NCBI RefSeq assembly: GCF_001742145.1
Contig: NZ_CP015749.1
Location: 2,480,001 to 2,544,000, forward strand
Length of the DNA stretch: 64,000 nt
Direction of reading: 5' to 3'
Source of the DNA: Pectobacterium parmentieri
GTDB lineage: Bacteria; Pseudomonadota; Gammaproteobacteria; Enterobacterales; Enterobacteriaceae
Shown here: piece after piece, positions 52,803-63,061 of the stretch
Layout of the letters: each line of letters starts with the position of its first letter
Numbering within the stretch: position 1 is the first letter of the stretch
Translations under genes and position numbers: made by a program
The notes under the pieces: model-generated
The model's input: only the letters and a program-made list of their open reading frames with translations
Told to the model about the DNA's origin: nothing
The model's database searches: none

Positions 52803-54830
52803 GTGGCGAACCTCCCCATCCAACACGCGTCGTTAAGTTGGAACACTCAGGGTACACCTGTATCGCAACAGTTTGATGACGTCTATTTTTCGAATCAGGA
52901 TGGGTTAGCAGAAACCCGTTATGTGTTTTTACAGGGTAATCAGCTTTCTGAACGCTTCACTACGCACCCGCGTACAAACTGCGTGATAGCGGAGACTGGC
53001 TTTGGCACCGGCCTGAATTTTCTCACGCTGTGGCAAGCCTTTGCTCACTTTCGTCAACAGCAGCCGCAGGCAACACTACGACACTTGCATTTCATCAGCT
53101 TCGAGAAATTCCCCCTGCGCCGGCACGATCTGGCGGCTGCACACGCACAGTGGCCGGAGCTAGCAGAATTCGCAGATGAATTACGCCAGCAATGGCCGTT
53201 AGCGCTACCGGGCTGTCACCGTCTGATTCTGGCGCAAGGCAGCATCACGCTCGATTTATGGTTTGGTGACGTTAATGTCTTGCTGCCAGAGCTGGATGAC
53301 ACTCAAAACCATCAGGTTGACGCCTGGTTTCTGGACGGCTTTGCGCCCTCTAAAAATCCCGATATGTGGACGGAGAATCTGTTTCAGACGATGGCGCGCC
53401 TGTGTCGTAAAGGAGGCACATTCGCTACCTTTACCGCCGCAGGCTTTGTGCGTCGCGGCCTGCAACAGGCAGGTTTTCACGTTAGTAAAGTCAAAGGATT
53501 TGGGCAAAAGCGCGAGATGCTTAGCGGCATGCTGCCCGATGCACTTCCCGTCCCCTCGCCGACACCGTGGTACGCGCGCCCTGCTGCCAGCACGACTGAC
53601 GATATTGCGATTATCGGCGGCGGTATCGCCAGCGTGCTTACGGCACTGGCTCTGCAACGGCGCGGCGCAAACGTCACGCTCTACTGTGCAGAGTCACAGC
53701 CTGCCACTGGCGCATCCGGCAATCGTCAGGGCGCGCTGTATCCTCTGCTGAATAACCGGCACGACGCCGTATCCCGATTTTTCTCGCTCGCCTTTGACTT
53801 CGCCCACCGTAGCTACACGGCGCTGGCGCAGCAAGGTCTGGAATTTGAACATCAGTGGTGCGGCGTCAGCCAGCTTGCCTGGGATGAAAAGAGCACGCGT
53901 AAGATCGAGCAGATTCTGCAAGGGGAATGGCCGGAAGAACTGGTCGTTAGCGTGGATGCACAGCAATTGGAAAAGCAGAGCGGCCTGAATCCCGGCGTAA
54001 ATGGCATCACCTACCCCGACGGCGGCTGGCTGTGTCCGGCAGAACTGACAGCCGCTGCGTTGAAGCTGGCACAGCAACACGGCCTGTCGGTACAGATGAA
54101 TGCCGCCGTTTCAGCACTGGAAAAAACGGACAAAGGCTGGGCGCTCACTCTACGCACGGGTCAGCAAGTCAGCCATGCGGTCGTGGTGCTGGCAAACGGT
54201 CACCAGATTACCGACTGGTCACAAACCCGCCACTTACCCGGCTACGCCGTGCGTGGGCAGGTCAGCCATATTCCGACTAACCCTGTGCTGGGGCAGCTAA
54301 AGCAGGTGCTGTGCTACGACGGCTACCTGACGCCAGCGAGCCCGCAGCATCAAACACACTGCATCGGGGCAAGCTACCTACGGGGCGAAGCCCATTGTGA
54401 TTATCGGGAAGAAGAACAGCAGGAGAACCGGCAGCGCCTGCTGAATTGCTTGCCCAACGCAGATTGGACCAAGACAGTCGATGTCAGCGGCGGGCAGGCT
54501 CGTCAAGGTGTCCGTTGTGCGTTGCGCGATCATCTGCCGCTCTTAGGCGCGGTGCCAGATTATGATCAAACGCTGGCAGAGTATGAAGATCGACTGCATC
54601 CACAGCACCGTACTGACACGGTACCAAGCGCACCTTATTGGCAGGATCTGTTTATTATCGGTGCATTAGGATCGCGCGGGCTTTGTTCTGCCCCACTTGC
54701 GGCAGAAATTTTAGCTTCGCAGATGTACGGCGAACCTCTACCGCTGGATCGCGATACGCTATCCGCGCTAAATCCAAATCGCTTCTGGATAAGGAAACTG
54801 CTGAAAGGCAAACCCGTGACGCAGGATTAA
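52803..54830 (+). CDS. mnmC: tRNA mnm5U34 bifunctional enzyme MnmC
   Basis: MnmC finishes the 5-methylaminomethyl group on U34 of certain tRNAs. It has 675 residues in two domains: an N-terminal SAM methyltransferase ([32 protein letters not shown]) and a C-terminal FAD oxidoreductase from about residue 260 ([19 protein letters not shown]) ending with [17 protein letters not shown]. The start is GTG. It is divergent from fabB. Confidence 0.96.
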   Translation: MANLPIQHASLSWNTQGTPVSQQFDDVYFSNQDGLAETRYVFLQGNQLSERFTTHPRTNCVIAETGFGTGLNFLTLWQAFAHFRQQQPQATLRHLHFISFEKFPLRRHDLAAAHAQWPELAEFADELRQQWPLALPGCHRLILAQGSITLDLWFGDVNVLLPELDDTQNHQVDAWFLDGFAPSKNPDMWTENLFQTMARLCRKGGTFATFTAAGFVRRGLQQAGFHVSKVKGFGQKREMLSGMLPDALPVPSPTPWYARPAASTTDDIAIIGGGIASVLTALALQRRGANVTLYCAESQPATGASGNRQGALYPLLNNRHDAVSRFFSLAFDFAHRSYTALAQQGLEFEHQWCGVSQLAWDEKSTRKIEQILQGEWPEELVVSVDAQQLEKQSGLNPGVNGITYPDGGWLCPAELTAAALKLAQQHGLSVQMNAAVSALEKTDKGWALTLRTGQQVSHAVVVLANGHQITDWSQTRHLPGYAVRGQVSHIPTNPVLGQLKQVLCYDGYLTPASPQHQTHCIGASYLRGEAHCDYREEEQQENRQRLLNCLPNADWTKTVDVSGGQARQGVRCALRDHLPLLGAVPDYDQTLAEYEDRLHPQHRTDTVPSAPYWQDLFIIGALGSRGLCSAPLAAEILASQMYGEPLPLDRDTLSALNPNRFWIRKLLKGKPVTQD

Positions 54831-54843
54831 TGGATAAGAGGAT

Positions 54844-54867
54844 GTGCTGGCTTGGCTAAGCCAGCAC
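54844..54867. terminator. Hairpin between convergent mnmC and yfcL
   Basis: A perfect 10-bp stem (gtgctggctt / aagccagcac, 4-nt loop) starts 14 bases after the mnmC stop. No long T-tract; probable weak terminator. Confidence 0.5.
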
Positions 54868-54896
54868 CGACAAATTAGCGGTTAGCACCGATGAAA

Positions 54897-55181
54897 TCAG
54901 TGCGTGCTGTTTTGCGCTTGCTGGAACAAACGTTCCCACATTCCGTTAACCAGCACCTGATCCGGCGGTGACAGTTCACCGTTTTTGATCGCGTTATTAA
55001 TGCTGTCGCTGACGCGCACATGCAGTGCTTCAAGCGTGTGTTCCCCGTTCTCTTCCGCTTCGGCGACTGACACTGTCAGATGACCACGTAAATAGCCACC
55101 GGCAAAAAGCTCATCGTCGCTGGCATGCTCTACCATGTCATCAATCAGCGCCAGAATGCGCGTTTCAAATTCTGCGATCAT
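54897..55181 (-). CDS. yfcL: YfcL family protein
   Basis: A small acidic, soluble, helical protein of 94 residues that matches YfcL of E. coli ([21 protein letters not shown]). No function or catalytic motif is known to me. It lies 34 bases after epmC and is last in the yfcA-epmC-yfcL cluster. Confidence 0.88.
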   Translation of the reverse strand: MIAEFETRILALIDDMVEHASDDELFAGGYLRGHLTVSVAEAEENGEHTLEALHVRVSDSINNAIKNGELSPPDQVLVNGMWERLFQQAQNSTH

Positions 55182-55215
55182 TTCTTATCCTCAAATTTTT
55201 TGCAGTTCCCGCTCA

Positions 55216-55761
55216 TCACAGATCGGCTGGATACGGGAAGCTCGCCGCCGTCAGCGGTGGCGTATTGTAAAACGATTGTAGCGCACGAATAAAGCTCGCC
55301 GGACGCGCGGGAACACCTTCGTCCAGATACTGCATCACTTGTGCATGCACACGTCGTTGGAAATCAATACGGTCCGGCTCGCAATCGCCGTTCAGGTTGT
55401 CGCAACTGACGTTAAACGGAAAGCCTGCCGCGACGCAAAACAGCCAGTCGAAGGCTTGAGGCTTAATTTCCACCACTTCAAACTGGCTTTGCGTCGTGGC
55501 ATCACGGCCATCCGGGCAGTACCAATAGCCGAAATCGACCTGCAAACGCCGCTGTGCACCAGCAATGCACCAGTGAGAAATCTCGTGCAGCGCGCTGGCA
55601 TAAAAACCGTGGGCAAACACAATCCGATGATACGGGATCTCATCATCTGCTGGCAGATAAACAGGCTCATCGTCGCCTTTTACCAGACGGGTATTATATT
55701 CGTCGCCAAAGCAATCATTAAAGATATCAATCAGTTGTTGATAATGGTGCGTCGTTGTCAT
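55216..55761 (-). CDS. epmC: Elongation factor P hydroxylase EpmC
   Basis: EpmC (YfcM) hydroxylates the beta-lysylated lysine of elongation factor P. It has 181 residues. The metal-binding region HGFYASALHEISHWC and the GYWYCPDGRDA segment match E. coli. I chose ATG 55761 (MTTTHHYQQL) by homology; an in-frame ATG at 55779 would add MITIDN. No Shine-Dalgarno sequence is evident. Upstream is a 14-bp tandem duplication that overlaps the yfcA stop. Confidence 0.92.
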   Translation of the reverse strand: MTTTHHYQQLIDIFNDCFGDEYNTRLVKGDDEPVYLPADDEIPYHRIVFAHGFYASALHEISHWCIAGAQRRLQVDFGYWYCPDGRDATTQSQFEVVEIKPQAFDWLFCVAAGFPFNVSCDNLNGDCEPDRIDFQRRVHAQVMQYLDEGVPARPASFIRALQSFYNTPPLTAASFPYPADL

Positions 55762-55768
55762 GTTATCT

Positions 55769-55796
55769 ATTGTTATCATAAAATTGTTATCATAAA
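55769..55796. repeat. 14-bp tandem duplication at the yfcA-epmC junction
   Basis: The unit attgttatcataaa occurs twice in direct succession. It contains the yfcA stop and two ATGA start/stop overlaps on the minus strand. Confidence 0.9.
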
Positions 55797-56590
55797 AGCT
55801 GTCCCAGCCAGGCAGCAATCGCATGCCCATGACTGTCATAAATCAGCTTGCCGCTCATGATAGCGGAAACCAACACCAGCATAGGACGGATCAGCTTTTG
55901 CCCTTTCGTCATCACCATTCTGGCACCAAGCCGCGCACCGAGGATCTGTCCGATCAGCATCACTCCCCCAACCACCCAGACGACTTTTCCGCTGAGCATA
56001 AAAAACAACAGCCCACCGAAGTTAGAGGTAAAGTTCAGGATTTTGGCATTCGCCGTCGCTTTTGCCAGGTTGAAACCAGACAGAGTGACAAAGGCCAGCG
56101 CATAAAACGACCCGGCACCGGGACCGAAGAAACCATCATAAAAGCCGACACAGCCGCCTGCCACAATCGCAAACGGAAGTGGCGACAGGCGACGCTGCCG
56201 ATCTTCATCGCCGATTTTGGGCGTGAGTAAAAAGTAGAGACCGATGCCAATGATGAGAAACGGCAACAGTTGGCGTAGAAAATCGGCATGGATTTGCTGA
56301 ATCAACCAGGCACCAAAGGTCGAGCCGACAAACGTCAGCGCAATAGCCAGTTTCTGCTCACCCAGATTCACCGCACGACGACGAATGAAATACAGGCTGG
56401 CAGAAAAAGATCCACCGACTGCCTGAAGTTTATTCGTTGCCAACACCTGCGCCGGGGACAAACCCGCCGCCAGCAAGGCAGGGATCGTCAATAACCCACC
56501 GCCACCGGCAATCGAATCAATAAACCCTGCCAACGCCCCGACAAAAAACAGCACGGCCAGCATTTCTGGCCCAAGAACTAACCAATCCAT
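55790..56590 (-). CDS. yfcA: TSUP/TauE-SafE family membrane protein YfcA
   Basis: YfcA is a 266-residue inner-membrane protein of the sulfite exporter TauE/SafE family with about eight spans in two repeats (GFIDSIAGGGGLLTIPALL; GGCVGFYDGFFGPGAGSFYALA). The substrate is unknown, though sulfur-containing organic anions are common in the family. It follows mepA closely and is read in the same direction. Confidence 0.92.
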   Translation of the reverse strand: MDWLVLGPEMLAVLFFVGALAGFIDSIAGGGGLLTIPALLAAGLSPAQVLATNKLQAVGGSFSASLYFIRRRAVNLGEQKLAIALTFVGSTFGAWLIQQIHADFLRQLLPFLIIGIGLYFLLTPKIGDEDRQRRLSPLPFAIVAGGCVGFYDGFFGPGAGSFYALAFVTLSGFNLAKATANAKILNFTSNFGGLLFFMLSGKVVWVVGGVMLIGQILGARLGARMVMTKGQKLIRPMLVLVSAIMSGKLIYDSHGHAIAAWLGQLL

Positions 56591-56599
56591 CGCTATTCG

Positions 56600-57445
56600 T
56601 TATCTCGCGGCAAAATGTCTGTCGAGCAATGCCTGACAAGAAGGCGGCAACGGTGGTGGTGTCGTTTTCTCTGGGGCTTCGCTGCTCGGTTGCTTCGGCT
56701 GGAACCAACTGGTTAACTCAGCGCCGCATCCGTCCCCGATAGGGGGATCACTCTGTTCCTGACATTCCAGGCTATCTGCCGGACAGCGCAAACGAACATG
56801 CATATGCGCACGATGCGCAAACCAAGGACGGACTTTACGTAACCAGTCACGATCGTGACCGGCTTCGGCACACAGTTGTTTTTTAATCGCCGGATTAACA
56901 AAAATACGCGTCACGTCGCTATCCAGTGCAGCGGTCTTGATCAACGCGGTGACTTCTGGCCGCCAAACACGCGGATTAACACTCAGCCCGCTGGCGTTAA
57001 CCAAATCGATAGGCTGCGGTTTCAGCAACTGTTGTTCACTCCAGCGCTGCCTAGGTAATTGCAGCCAGATGTCCACATCCAGCCCGGATTGGTGACTGGC
57101 GTGCCCGCTGCTGAAACGTCCACCGACAGGCATTCCCATATCGCCCACCAGCACATTACCCGATGTCGTGCGCTTCACCTCGGTGCTCAGGCGCTGAATG
57201 AACGCCAAAAGGTCGGGGTGACCAAAATAGCGCCGCTGGTCGGTACGCATCACCTGATAGTCCAAAGACTGCAACGGTAACGGTTGGGCACCGATGATAC
57301 AGCCATTGGAAAAGCTACCGATTGACTGTGCCGTACCCGCAACCGGATGCGCAATCTCCTGCCAAGGCGTTTTCGCCCACGTGGCATTTGACAACAACGA
57401 TGCACTCAGCGCCAGCGCGAGAACCCCGATTAACCCTTGTTTCAT
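56600..57445 (-). CDS. mepA: Penicillin-insensitive murein endopeptidase
   Basis: MepA is a periplasmic LAS-type metallopeptidase that cuts D-Ala-meso-DAP cross-links. It has 281 residues with a signal peptide ([16 protein letters not shown], cleavage near WA-K). Zinc ligands fit [20 protein letters not shown] and [14 protein letters not shown]. Cysteines near [22 protein letters not shown] and DGCG could form disulfides. ATG 57445 lies five bases after the aroC stop; the longer frame runs inside aroC and is a shadow. Confidence 0.94.
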   Translation of the reverse strand: MKQGLIGVLALALSASLLSNATWAKTPWQEIAHPVAGTAQSIGSFSNGCIIGAQPLPLQSLDYQVMRTDQRRYFGHPDLLAFIQRLSTEVKRTTSGNVLVGDMGMPVGGRFSSGHASHQSGLDVDIWLQLPRQRWSEQQLLKPQPIDLVNASGLSVNPRVWRPEVTALIKTAALDSDVTRIFVNPAIKKQLCAEAGHDRDWLRKVRPWFAHRAHMHVRLRCPADSLECQEQSDPPIGDGCGAELTSWFQPKQPSSEAPEKTTPPPLPPSCQALLDRHFAAR

Positions 57446-57450
57446 TATTT

Positions 57451-58536
57451 TTACCAGCGAGGAACTTGACTGTTCACATCCCCACACTGTGCGCGTTGGC
57501 GCAACAGGTGATCCATTAACACAATCGCCATCATGGCCTCGGCAATCGGCACTGCGCGAATCCCGACACACGGGTCGTGACGTCCGCGCGTCACCATTTC
57601 CGTCGCTTCCCCCTGACGGTTAATCGTTTTCCCCGGCACCATAATGCTGGAGGTCGGTTTCAACGCCAGATGCGCTATGATGTTCTGCCCGCTGCTGATC
57701 CCACCCAAAATGCCGCCAGCATGATTGCTCTGGAAACCTTCCGGCGTGATTTCGTCACGGTTTTCGCTGCCATGCTTGGTGACAACCGCAAAGCCATCGC
57801 CAATTTCAACACCCTTCACCGCGTTGATGCTCATCAGCGCGTGAGCCAGATCGGCATCCAGACGGTCAAAGACCGGTTCGCCTAACCCAACAGGCACCGA
57901 TTCCGCTATGACGCTGACCTTCGCACCAATGGAATCACCCTCTTTTTTCAGCGCGCGCATCAGTTCATCCAAGGCGTCCAGCTTGTCGATATCCGGGCAA
58001 AAGAACGGGTTTTGCTCAACCTGTTCCCAATCTTTCAGCTCGCAGGTGACATCGCCAATCTGTGACAGATAGCCACGCACCTTCACACCATGTTGCTGTT
58101 GCAGATATTTCTTCGCAATCGCCCCCGCAGCAACGCGCATCGCGGTTTCGCGCGCGGAAGATCGACCACCGCCACGGTAATCACGCTGGCCGTATTTTTG
58201 CTCATAGGTGTAATCGGCATGACCGGGGCGAAAGACGTCTTTAATCGCGCCGTAATCCTGAGAACGTTGATCGGTGTTTTCAATCAACAGGCCAATGCTG
58301 GTGCCTGTTGTCACCCCCTCAAACACGCCGGACAGAATCTTGACCTGATCGGGCTCGCGTCGCTGCGTCGTATAGCGAGATGTCCCCGGACGGCGGCGAT
58401 CCAAATCATGTTGCAGATCCGCTTCCGTCAGCGGGATACCCGGCGGTACGCCATCAACAATACATCCCAGAGCAATACCGTGGGATTCACCAAATGTAGT
58501 GACGCGGAAAAATTGCCCAATACTGTTGCCTGCCAT
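57451..58536 (-). CDS. aroC: Chorismate synthase
   Basis: AroC converts 5-enolpyruvylshikimate 3-phosphate to chorismate using reduced FMN. It has 361 residues. All three signatures are visible: [30 protein letters not shown] and [15 protein letters not shown]. The start [10 protein letters not shown] at 58536 matches E. coli. It heads the aroC-mepA-yfcA-epmC-yfcL gene string. Confidence 0.97.
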   Translation of the reverse strand: MAGNSIGQFFRVTTFGESHGIALGCIVDGVPPGIPLTEADLQHDLDRRRPGTSRYTTQRREPDQVKILSGVFEGVTTGTSIGLLIENTDQRSQDYGAIKDVFRPGHADYTYEQKYGQRDYRGGGRSSARETAMRVAAGAIAKKYLQQQHGVKVRGYLSQIGDVTCELKDWEQVEQNPFFCPDIDKLDALDELMRALKKEGDSIGAKVSVIAESVPVGLGEPVFDRLDADLAHALMSINAVKGVEIGDGFAVVTKHGSENRDEITPEGFQSNHAGGILGGISSGQNIIAHLALKPTSSIMVPGKTINRQGEATEMVTRGRHDPCVGIRAVPIAEAMMAIVLMDHLLRQRAQCGDVNSQVPRW

Positions 58537-58610
58537 CACAACTCCTTCACATGTGTTCTGTTTCCGTCTTAACGTCAAACGGTAAGGCGGATGAATATCG
58601 TTATGACCGT

Positions 58611-59543
58611 TTAATCGCGGTAAGCGCTAAAATGATCTTTGCAATCAACCAACTGTGACTGGGTTAGCATAAACACGCCATCACCGCCGTTATCAAACTC
58701 CAGCCAGGTGAACGGAATCTCTGGATATTGATCGATCAGGTGCACCATGCTGTTACCCACTTCGCAAATCAGCACGCCGTCATCGCTAAGGTAATCTGGC
58801 GCACAAGCCAGAATACGGCGAACCAGATCCAGACCGTCGTTGCCCGCCGCCAGCCCCAGTTCAGGCTCAAAACGGAATTCCTGCGGCAGATCGGACATAT
58901 CTTCTTCATCGACATACGGCGGATTGGTCACGATCAGATCATAGCGAATGGCGGGTAAATCGCGGAACAGGTCAGAGCGAATCGGCGTCACGCGGTATTC
59001 CAGACCGTGCTGCTGAATATTTTGCTCGGTCACCGCTAGCGCATCACTGGAGATATCGACTGCATCGACTTCTGCTTCGGGAAACGCCTGAGCGCAGGCA
59101 ATAGCAATACAACCGCTGCCGGTACACAGATCCAAAATATGGTTTGGTGCTTTCGGCAGTTGCTCGTCAAAATAGTTATTGATTAGCTCACCGATGGGAG
59201 AGCGCGGCACCAACACGCGTTCGTCAATGTAAAATTCCAGGCCGCAGAACCAGGCTTTGTTGGTCAAATAGGCGACCGGGATACGCTCATTAACACGGCG
59301 GATCACGCGTTCAACAATGCGCTGCCGTTCACTGGTGATCAAACGAGACGTATACATATCTTCAGGAATATCGAGCGGCAAATACAGGCTAGGCAGTACC
59401 AACTGTATAGCTTCATCCCAGGGATTATCCGTCCCGTGACCGTAATAGACGTTAGCTGCGTTAAACCGGCTGACAGCCCAGCGCAACATATCCTGAATAG
59501 TATGAAGTTCACTGACGGCCTCATCGACGAAAATTTTGTCCAA
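58611..59543 (-). CDS. prmB: Ribosomal protein uL3 glutamine methyltransferase
   Basis: PrmB methylates Gln150 of ribosomal protein L3. It has 310 residues with the SAM motif [15 protein letters not shown] and the catalytic [10 protein letters not shown] chose TTG at 59543 because a strong GGAGG lies six bases upstream and the next residues (DKIFVDEAV) align exactly with the E. coli start. The ATG at 59609 has no such support. Confidence 0.95.
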   Translation of the reverse strand: MDKIFVDEAVSELHTIQDMLRWAVSRFNAANVYYGHGTDNPWDEAIQLVLPSLYLPLDIPEDMYTSRLITSERQRIVERVIRRVNERIPVAYLTNKAWFCGLEFYIDERVLVPRSPIGELINNYFDEQLPKAPNHILDLCTGSGCIAIACAQAFPEAEVDAVDISSDALAVTEQNIQQHGLEYRVTPIRSDLFRDLPAIRYDLIVTNPPYVDEEDMSDLPQEFRFEPELGLAAGNDGLDLVRRILACAPDYLSDDGVLICEVGNSMVHLIDQYPEIPFTWLEFDNGGDGVFMLTQSQLVDCKDHFSAYRD

Positions 59544-59714
59544 GGGTGTCCTCCGCAGACAGTTCTGAATAGGAAATTGGCGCTTAGTTTGCCATGAAGC
59601 CCGCGACAAATCAGCAGATATAACCGACTGAACGCGCCCCGATACAGACTTTTATTTAGCGACAGCGGAGAGACAAGGTAAACTGCTCGAATGTTGACGC
59701 AAGATGAATGAAAG

Positions 59715-60257
59715 ATGAGTAATAAATATTCGCTGAATGACGACGAATTGCAGCTTTTTCGCACGTCAATCACTGGCACAAAAAAGTTGCGTCAGGATAC
59801 CTATACCCATAAACCGCTGCGCAGGAAAATAGGCGAATTGCCGGCCAAACGGGCATTGCAGGAACAGGTTGATGCCAGTTTTTATTTTTCGGATGAATTT
59901 CAGCCGCAGTTGGATGCAGAAGGCCCGACGCGCTATGTCCGCCCGGGTGCCAGCCATTATGAATTGAAGAAACTGCGACGAGGGGATTATTCACCGGAGC
60001 TGTTTCTGGATTTGCACGGCTTGACGCAGCTTCAGGCGAAGCAGGAGCTTGGCGCACTGCTGGCAGCCTGTCGTCGGGAGCACGTTTACTGCGCCTGCGT
60101 GATGCACGGGCACGGCAAACATATCCTTAAGCAACAAACACCGCTTTGGCTGGCACAGCACCCTGACGTGCTGGCTTTTCATCAGGCTCCAAAAGAATTT
60201 GGCGGGAATGCCGCGCTGCTGGTGTTGGTGGCGCTGGAAGCCCCTTCGCTTGAATAA
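59715..60257 (+). CDS. smrB: Ribosome-rescue endonuclease SmrB
   Basis: SmrB (YfcN) is an Smr-domain nuclease that in E. coli cuts mRNA between collided ribosomes. It has 180 residues. The Smr domain (about residues 95-175) has [12 protein letters not shown] and the [11 protein letters not shown] motif, with a positively charged N-terminal hook. It is divergent from prmB, as in E. coli. Confidence 0.95.
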   Translation: MSNKYSLNDDELQLFRTSITGTKKLRQDTYTHKPLRRKIGELPAKRALQEQVDASFYFSDEFQPQLDAEGPTRYVRPGASHYELKKLRRGDYSPELFLDLHGLTQLQAKQELGALLAACRREHVYCACVMHGHGKHILKQQTPLWLAQHPDVLAFHQAPKEFGGNAALLVLVALEAPSLE

Positions 60258-60282
60258 TCCCTGTCATACTCTCGAACGAAAA

Positions 60283-60305
60283 GGCGTGTAAGTGCATTAC
60301 ACGCC
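60283..60305. terminator. Hairpin between convergent smrB and sixA
   Basis: A perfect 9-bp stem (ggcgtgtaa / ttacacgcc, 5-nt loop) lies 25 bases after the smrB stop, between converging genes. An A-rich left flank favours sixA-side termination modestly. Confidence 0.5.
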
Positions 60306-60355
60306 CCGTAGTATTTAGGATATAGCCTACGAATTTAGGGGATCGAAGTTAGCAC

Positions 60356-60838
60356 TCAGGGTTTCGCGGTCAGTTGTGCCGGGCTAACCTGCCAGTGCAA
60401 AACACCATTACCGGATTCCCCTTCTATCTTCACGCAGGCAATGGCAGACGTGGCAAACATTGGAGCCGTTTCATTCCGGCATAATTCGGCAACCAGATAG
60501 CCCACCAGCGGCAGATGCGAAACGACCAGAACCGCACCAACGCCTTCTCTCGCCAGCGTTTGCAGGTAATAACTCACAAGTTGCGCATCACCGCCGGGCG
60601 TCAGTTCATTGAGACAGTCGGCTTCTTCTGGCAAAGGCTGCACTTTTTTCACCACGTCGAGCGTTTGCTGGGCGCGTAAATAAGGGCTCACCAGAACGCG
60701 CTCAATATCGATATTTTGCTCATTCAACCAACACGCCATCTGGCGAGACTCATCACGACCACCGGCACTTAATGGCCGAACAGCATCACTTGCTGCATCA
60801 AGTACTGCATCACCATGACGCATTATCAACACTTGCAT
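60356..60838 (-). CDS. sixA: Phosphohistidine phosphatase SixA
   Basis: SixA removes phosphate from phosphohistidine in proteins such as ArcB and NPr. It has 160 residues of the histidine-phosphatase superfamily, with the RHG motif in LIMRHGDAV at the N-terminus and the second active-site His in VVSHLPLVGYL. Position next to smrB is conserved. Confidence 0.93.
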   Translation of the reverse strand: MQVLIMRHGDAVLDAASDAVRPLSAGGRDESRQMACWLNEQNIDIERVLVSPYLRAQQTLDVVKKVQPLPEEADCLNELTPGGDAQLVSYYLQTLAREGVGAVLVVSHLPLVGYLVAELCRNETAPMFATSAIACVKIEGESGNGVLHWQVSPAQLTAKP

Positions 60839-61777
60839 ATCACACCGCTATGTTAATGAAATATATGGTATATCCTGCATACTTTACGTTGTATGAGCGC
60901 TGACGTTCCTGCAACATAAGTGTATGGAAGGTATAAACAGTCTTATTACTGTAGGTTACCTGAGTTTTTCACGTTGATAAACTCACACGGAGGCAGGTTT
61001 CAGGTGCGGGCACATCCGACGCCCATCTCCTTGAAGTAATCACATGATAAACAAAAGGTTTAAAGACACACGGCAGAAGGTATTCTCTACAGCACAGGTA
61101 ACCGCAACCTTAAAGTGGATATTAAAATCACTTACAACAAGGTCATTATTTGGATTAAAAAACCACACCCAGTTAATTAATCAGCATAAAAACCCAACCA
61201 CAAAACCAACATCAATCATTTTCACTTTTTTAACACATATCAATTTTGAGATATTGTTAAATAACCACTCTACTTCTATCTTTATCTTAAATAGCATTTT
61301 TTTGACATTCACTTTATATAAACAAAGAAATCATATGGAATATCACGTCATATAATAAAAATAGATTGCTCTTCTATTTTATGGATGTTCGTGCAACTCA
61401 GGATAAAAATCGAAGAACTTTTTTATTATTTTTATATGTTCGGAATTCCCCATCATCATGGAAGAGAGAATTAGCAGTACATTTTTCCTTTATAGATTTA
61501 TTTTCACCATGCGAAAAACACTGAAATTTTAGCAAGCTATATTTCAGCAGTGCGAATTTTTTGTGTCAGTGGCTCTACCAATCAGGAAAGAGAATAATCC
61601 CTCTGCATTTTTCCGATAGGTTACCCCATGCCATATAAATATTCGGACTGATTAAAACGACTCGTTATGATTTCTTTTGTCATAGTCACTCGTAACGAGC
61701 AGTTTTCACGGAAACCAATACACTTTCGTGAAAATACTTTCGATGAAAATAAGTGAGATACCTATAAAGGAATCGTT
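60839..61777. other. AT-rich gene-poor region before the pilus operon
   Basis: About 940 bases between sixA and the first pilin gene. The middle part (about 61050-61500) is very AT-rich with long homopolymer-like runs, a marked change from the flanking genes. A 103-codon frame at 61044-61355 exists, but its composition (Asn, Ile, Thr, Phe) and weak Shine-Dalgarno sequence give no support. Near the right end are inverted repeats ctcgtta/taacgag (61661-61699) and ttttcacg/cgtgaaaa (61703-61734). The pilus promoter is probably here. Confidence 0.6.
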
Positions 61778-62326
61778 ATGAATTCTAGACGTATAACATT
61801 ACCTATTCTGGCTACATTATTCACCACATTCGGCCTCTCTCCCATCGCCAGCAGCGTGACGATTACTGGCGAGATCCCCGTATCGCTGACCATCACTGCC
61901 GCCTGTGCGGTCGACAACGGTGGAGGTGCCGGCACCACATGGGGAACCATCGACTTTGGCTCCCATTCAAACCTGATGACCAATATTGACAGCCAGGTTA
62001 CCAACAGCGGGAGCAGCGGGATTACCGTCAGTTGTCCTGTCGGCTTATCAGCAGCATTGAAGATAGGTCAAGGTGGGAACCCACTCAACTCGCTACGCAG
62101 GCTCACTCCGAGTACGGGAACCTATAATGTGCCTTACCGTTTATACAGTGACTCAACACGCTCGACAGAAATTCCACTCATAGACGCTACGGGTATTGCT
62201 ATTCCTGCAACAGGCAACCCACAGTTGATCCCGATTTATGCACGCATCGCCCCAGCAGACCAAACCGTTATGTCGCCTGCCGCTGGAGCGTATACCGACA
62301 CCATCACTGCCACTATCGAATGGTAA
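61778..62326 (+). CDS. Spore coat U (SCPU) domain pilin-like subunit 1
   Basis: This 182-residue secreted protein has a signal peptide (about residues 1-25) and then an SCPU/Csu-type pilin domain: a donor-strand-like N-terminus (VTITGEIPVSLTITAACAV), a single-sheet Ig-like core with GTIDFGSHS and a C-terminal YTDTITATIEW. It resembles the major subunit of archaic chaperone-usher (Csu-like) pili. It has a good Shine-Dalgarno sequence (AAAGGAAT) and begins the operon. Confidence 0.87.
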   Translation: MNSRRITLPILATLFTTFGLSPIASSVTITGEIPVSLTITAACAVDNGGGAGTTWGTIDFGSHSNLMTNIDSQVTNSGSSGITVSCPVGLSAALKIGQGGNPLNSLRRLTPSTGTYNVPYRLYSDSTRSTEIPLIDATGIAIPATGNPQLIPIYARIAPADQTVMSPAAGAYTDTITATIEW

Positions 62327-62394
62327 TTTTTACAGGCTGACATGCTTACATGTCGGCCTTTTAGGGTCATTGCCCCACAAAGAAAGGAACGGCT

Positions 62395-62487
62395 ATGTCA
62401 CCACATTTTATACACGCGGCCGCGTTTACTGCTTACGCCCCGCAGTCGACTTCCGACATTTTCCGTCTCGCCATTCAGGCTAAGTAA
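62395..62487 (+). CDS. Possible 30-codon leader ORF between the two pilin genes
   Basis: A short frame starting ATGTCACCACATTTT, with AAGGA at ideal distance, stops at 62485-62487, about 14 bases before the next pilin start, which itself lacks a clear Shine-Dalgarno sequence. The peptide (MSPHFIHAAAFTAYAPQS and 12 more residues) is not recognisable. It may serve as a translational coupling leader. No evidence that the peptide has a function. Confidence 0.35.
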   Translation: MSPHFIHAAAFTAYAPQSTSDIFRLAIQAK

Positions 62488-62501
62488 CCATCGGTATCGT
62501 G

Positions 62502-63038
62502 ATGCGTTTCCCTCCGGCATTGATTTCGTCACTTCTGCTGTTTGGCCCTCTTGTCCCTACGGTGACAATGGCGCTCACGGTTAGCAGCACCTTTGACGTC
62601 GACGCAACCATACAAAAGGGCTGTATTTTTGGCACCAGTACAGCAAATAGCCAGCCCAATATGGGCCCACTTAATTTCGGGACTCGCAGTTCTACAGCGA
62701 CCAACGTGGATGTTGCCAGCACGGACGGAGGCGGATCGATTATCGCCACCTGCACACCGGGCACTAACGCCATTATTGAACTGGACTACGGCACCAATGG
62801 CGGCAGCAGTACGCAGCGTTATCTGATAAATGCAGCAGGAACGCGCCTGCTGGCGTATCAGCTTTATCGCGATGCTGCACGCACGCAGGTATGGGGGACG
62901 GGAGGTCTGGCACTTAGCATTGTCTCTTTTCCTACCACAACCCAGACCTACACGGTTTATGCCCGCTACTTTGGCGGCACACCTCTGCCTCCCGCAGGGG
63001 TTTATACCGATAACGTGACCGTCAGCCTGACTTATTAA
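62502..63038 (+). CDS. Spore coat U (SCPU) domain pilin-like subunit 2
   Basis: A 178-residue secreted SCPU-domain protein with signal peptide (LISSLLLFGPLVPTVTMA), then FDVDATIQKGCIFG, LNFGTRS, a central Cys pair (KGC, ATC) and the C-terminal YTDNVTVSLTY strand. It parallels the first subunit and is probably a minor or adaptor pilin. Start at ATG 62502 (MRFPPAL); a GTG one codon upstream is possible. It lies 24 bases before the chaperone gene. Confidence 0.85.
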   Translation: MRFPPALISSLLLFGPLVPTVTMALTVSSTFDVDATIQKGCIFGTSTANSQPNMGPLNFGTRSSTATNVDVASTDGGGSIIATCTPGTNAIIELDYGTNGGSSTQRYLINAAGTRLLAYQLYRDAARTQVWGTGGLALSIVSFPTTTQTYTVYARYFGGTPLPPAGVYTDNVTVSLTY

Positions 63039-63061
63039 AAATAAAACAGGGTAAATACAGA

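Noticed and set aside
61044..61355. A 103-codon frame in the AT-rich region before the pilus operon
   Set aside because: Poor ribosome site, low-complexity composition and no similarity to known proteins; random frames are unlikely but possible in such AT-rich DNA.
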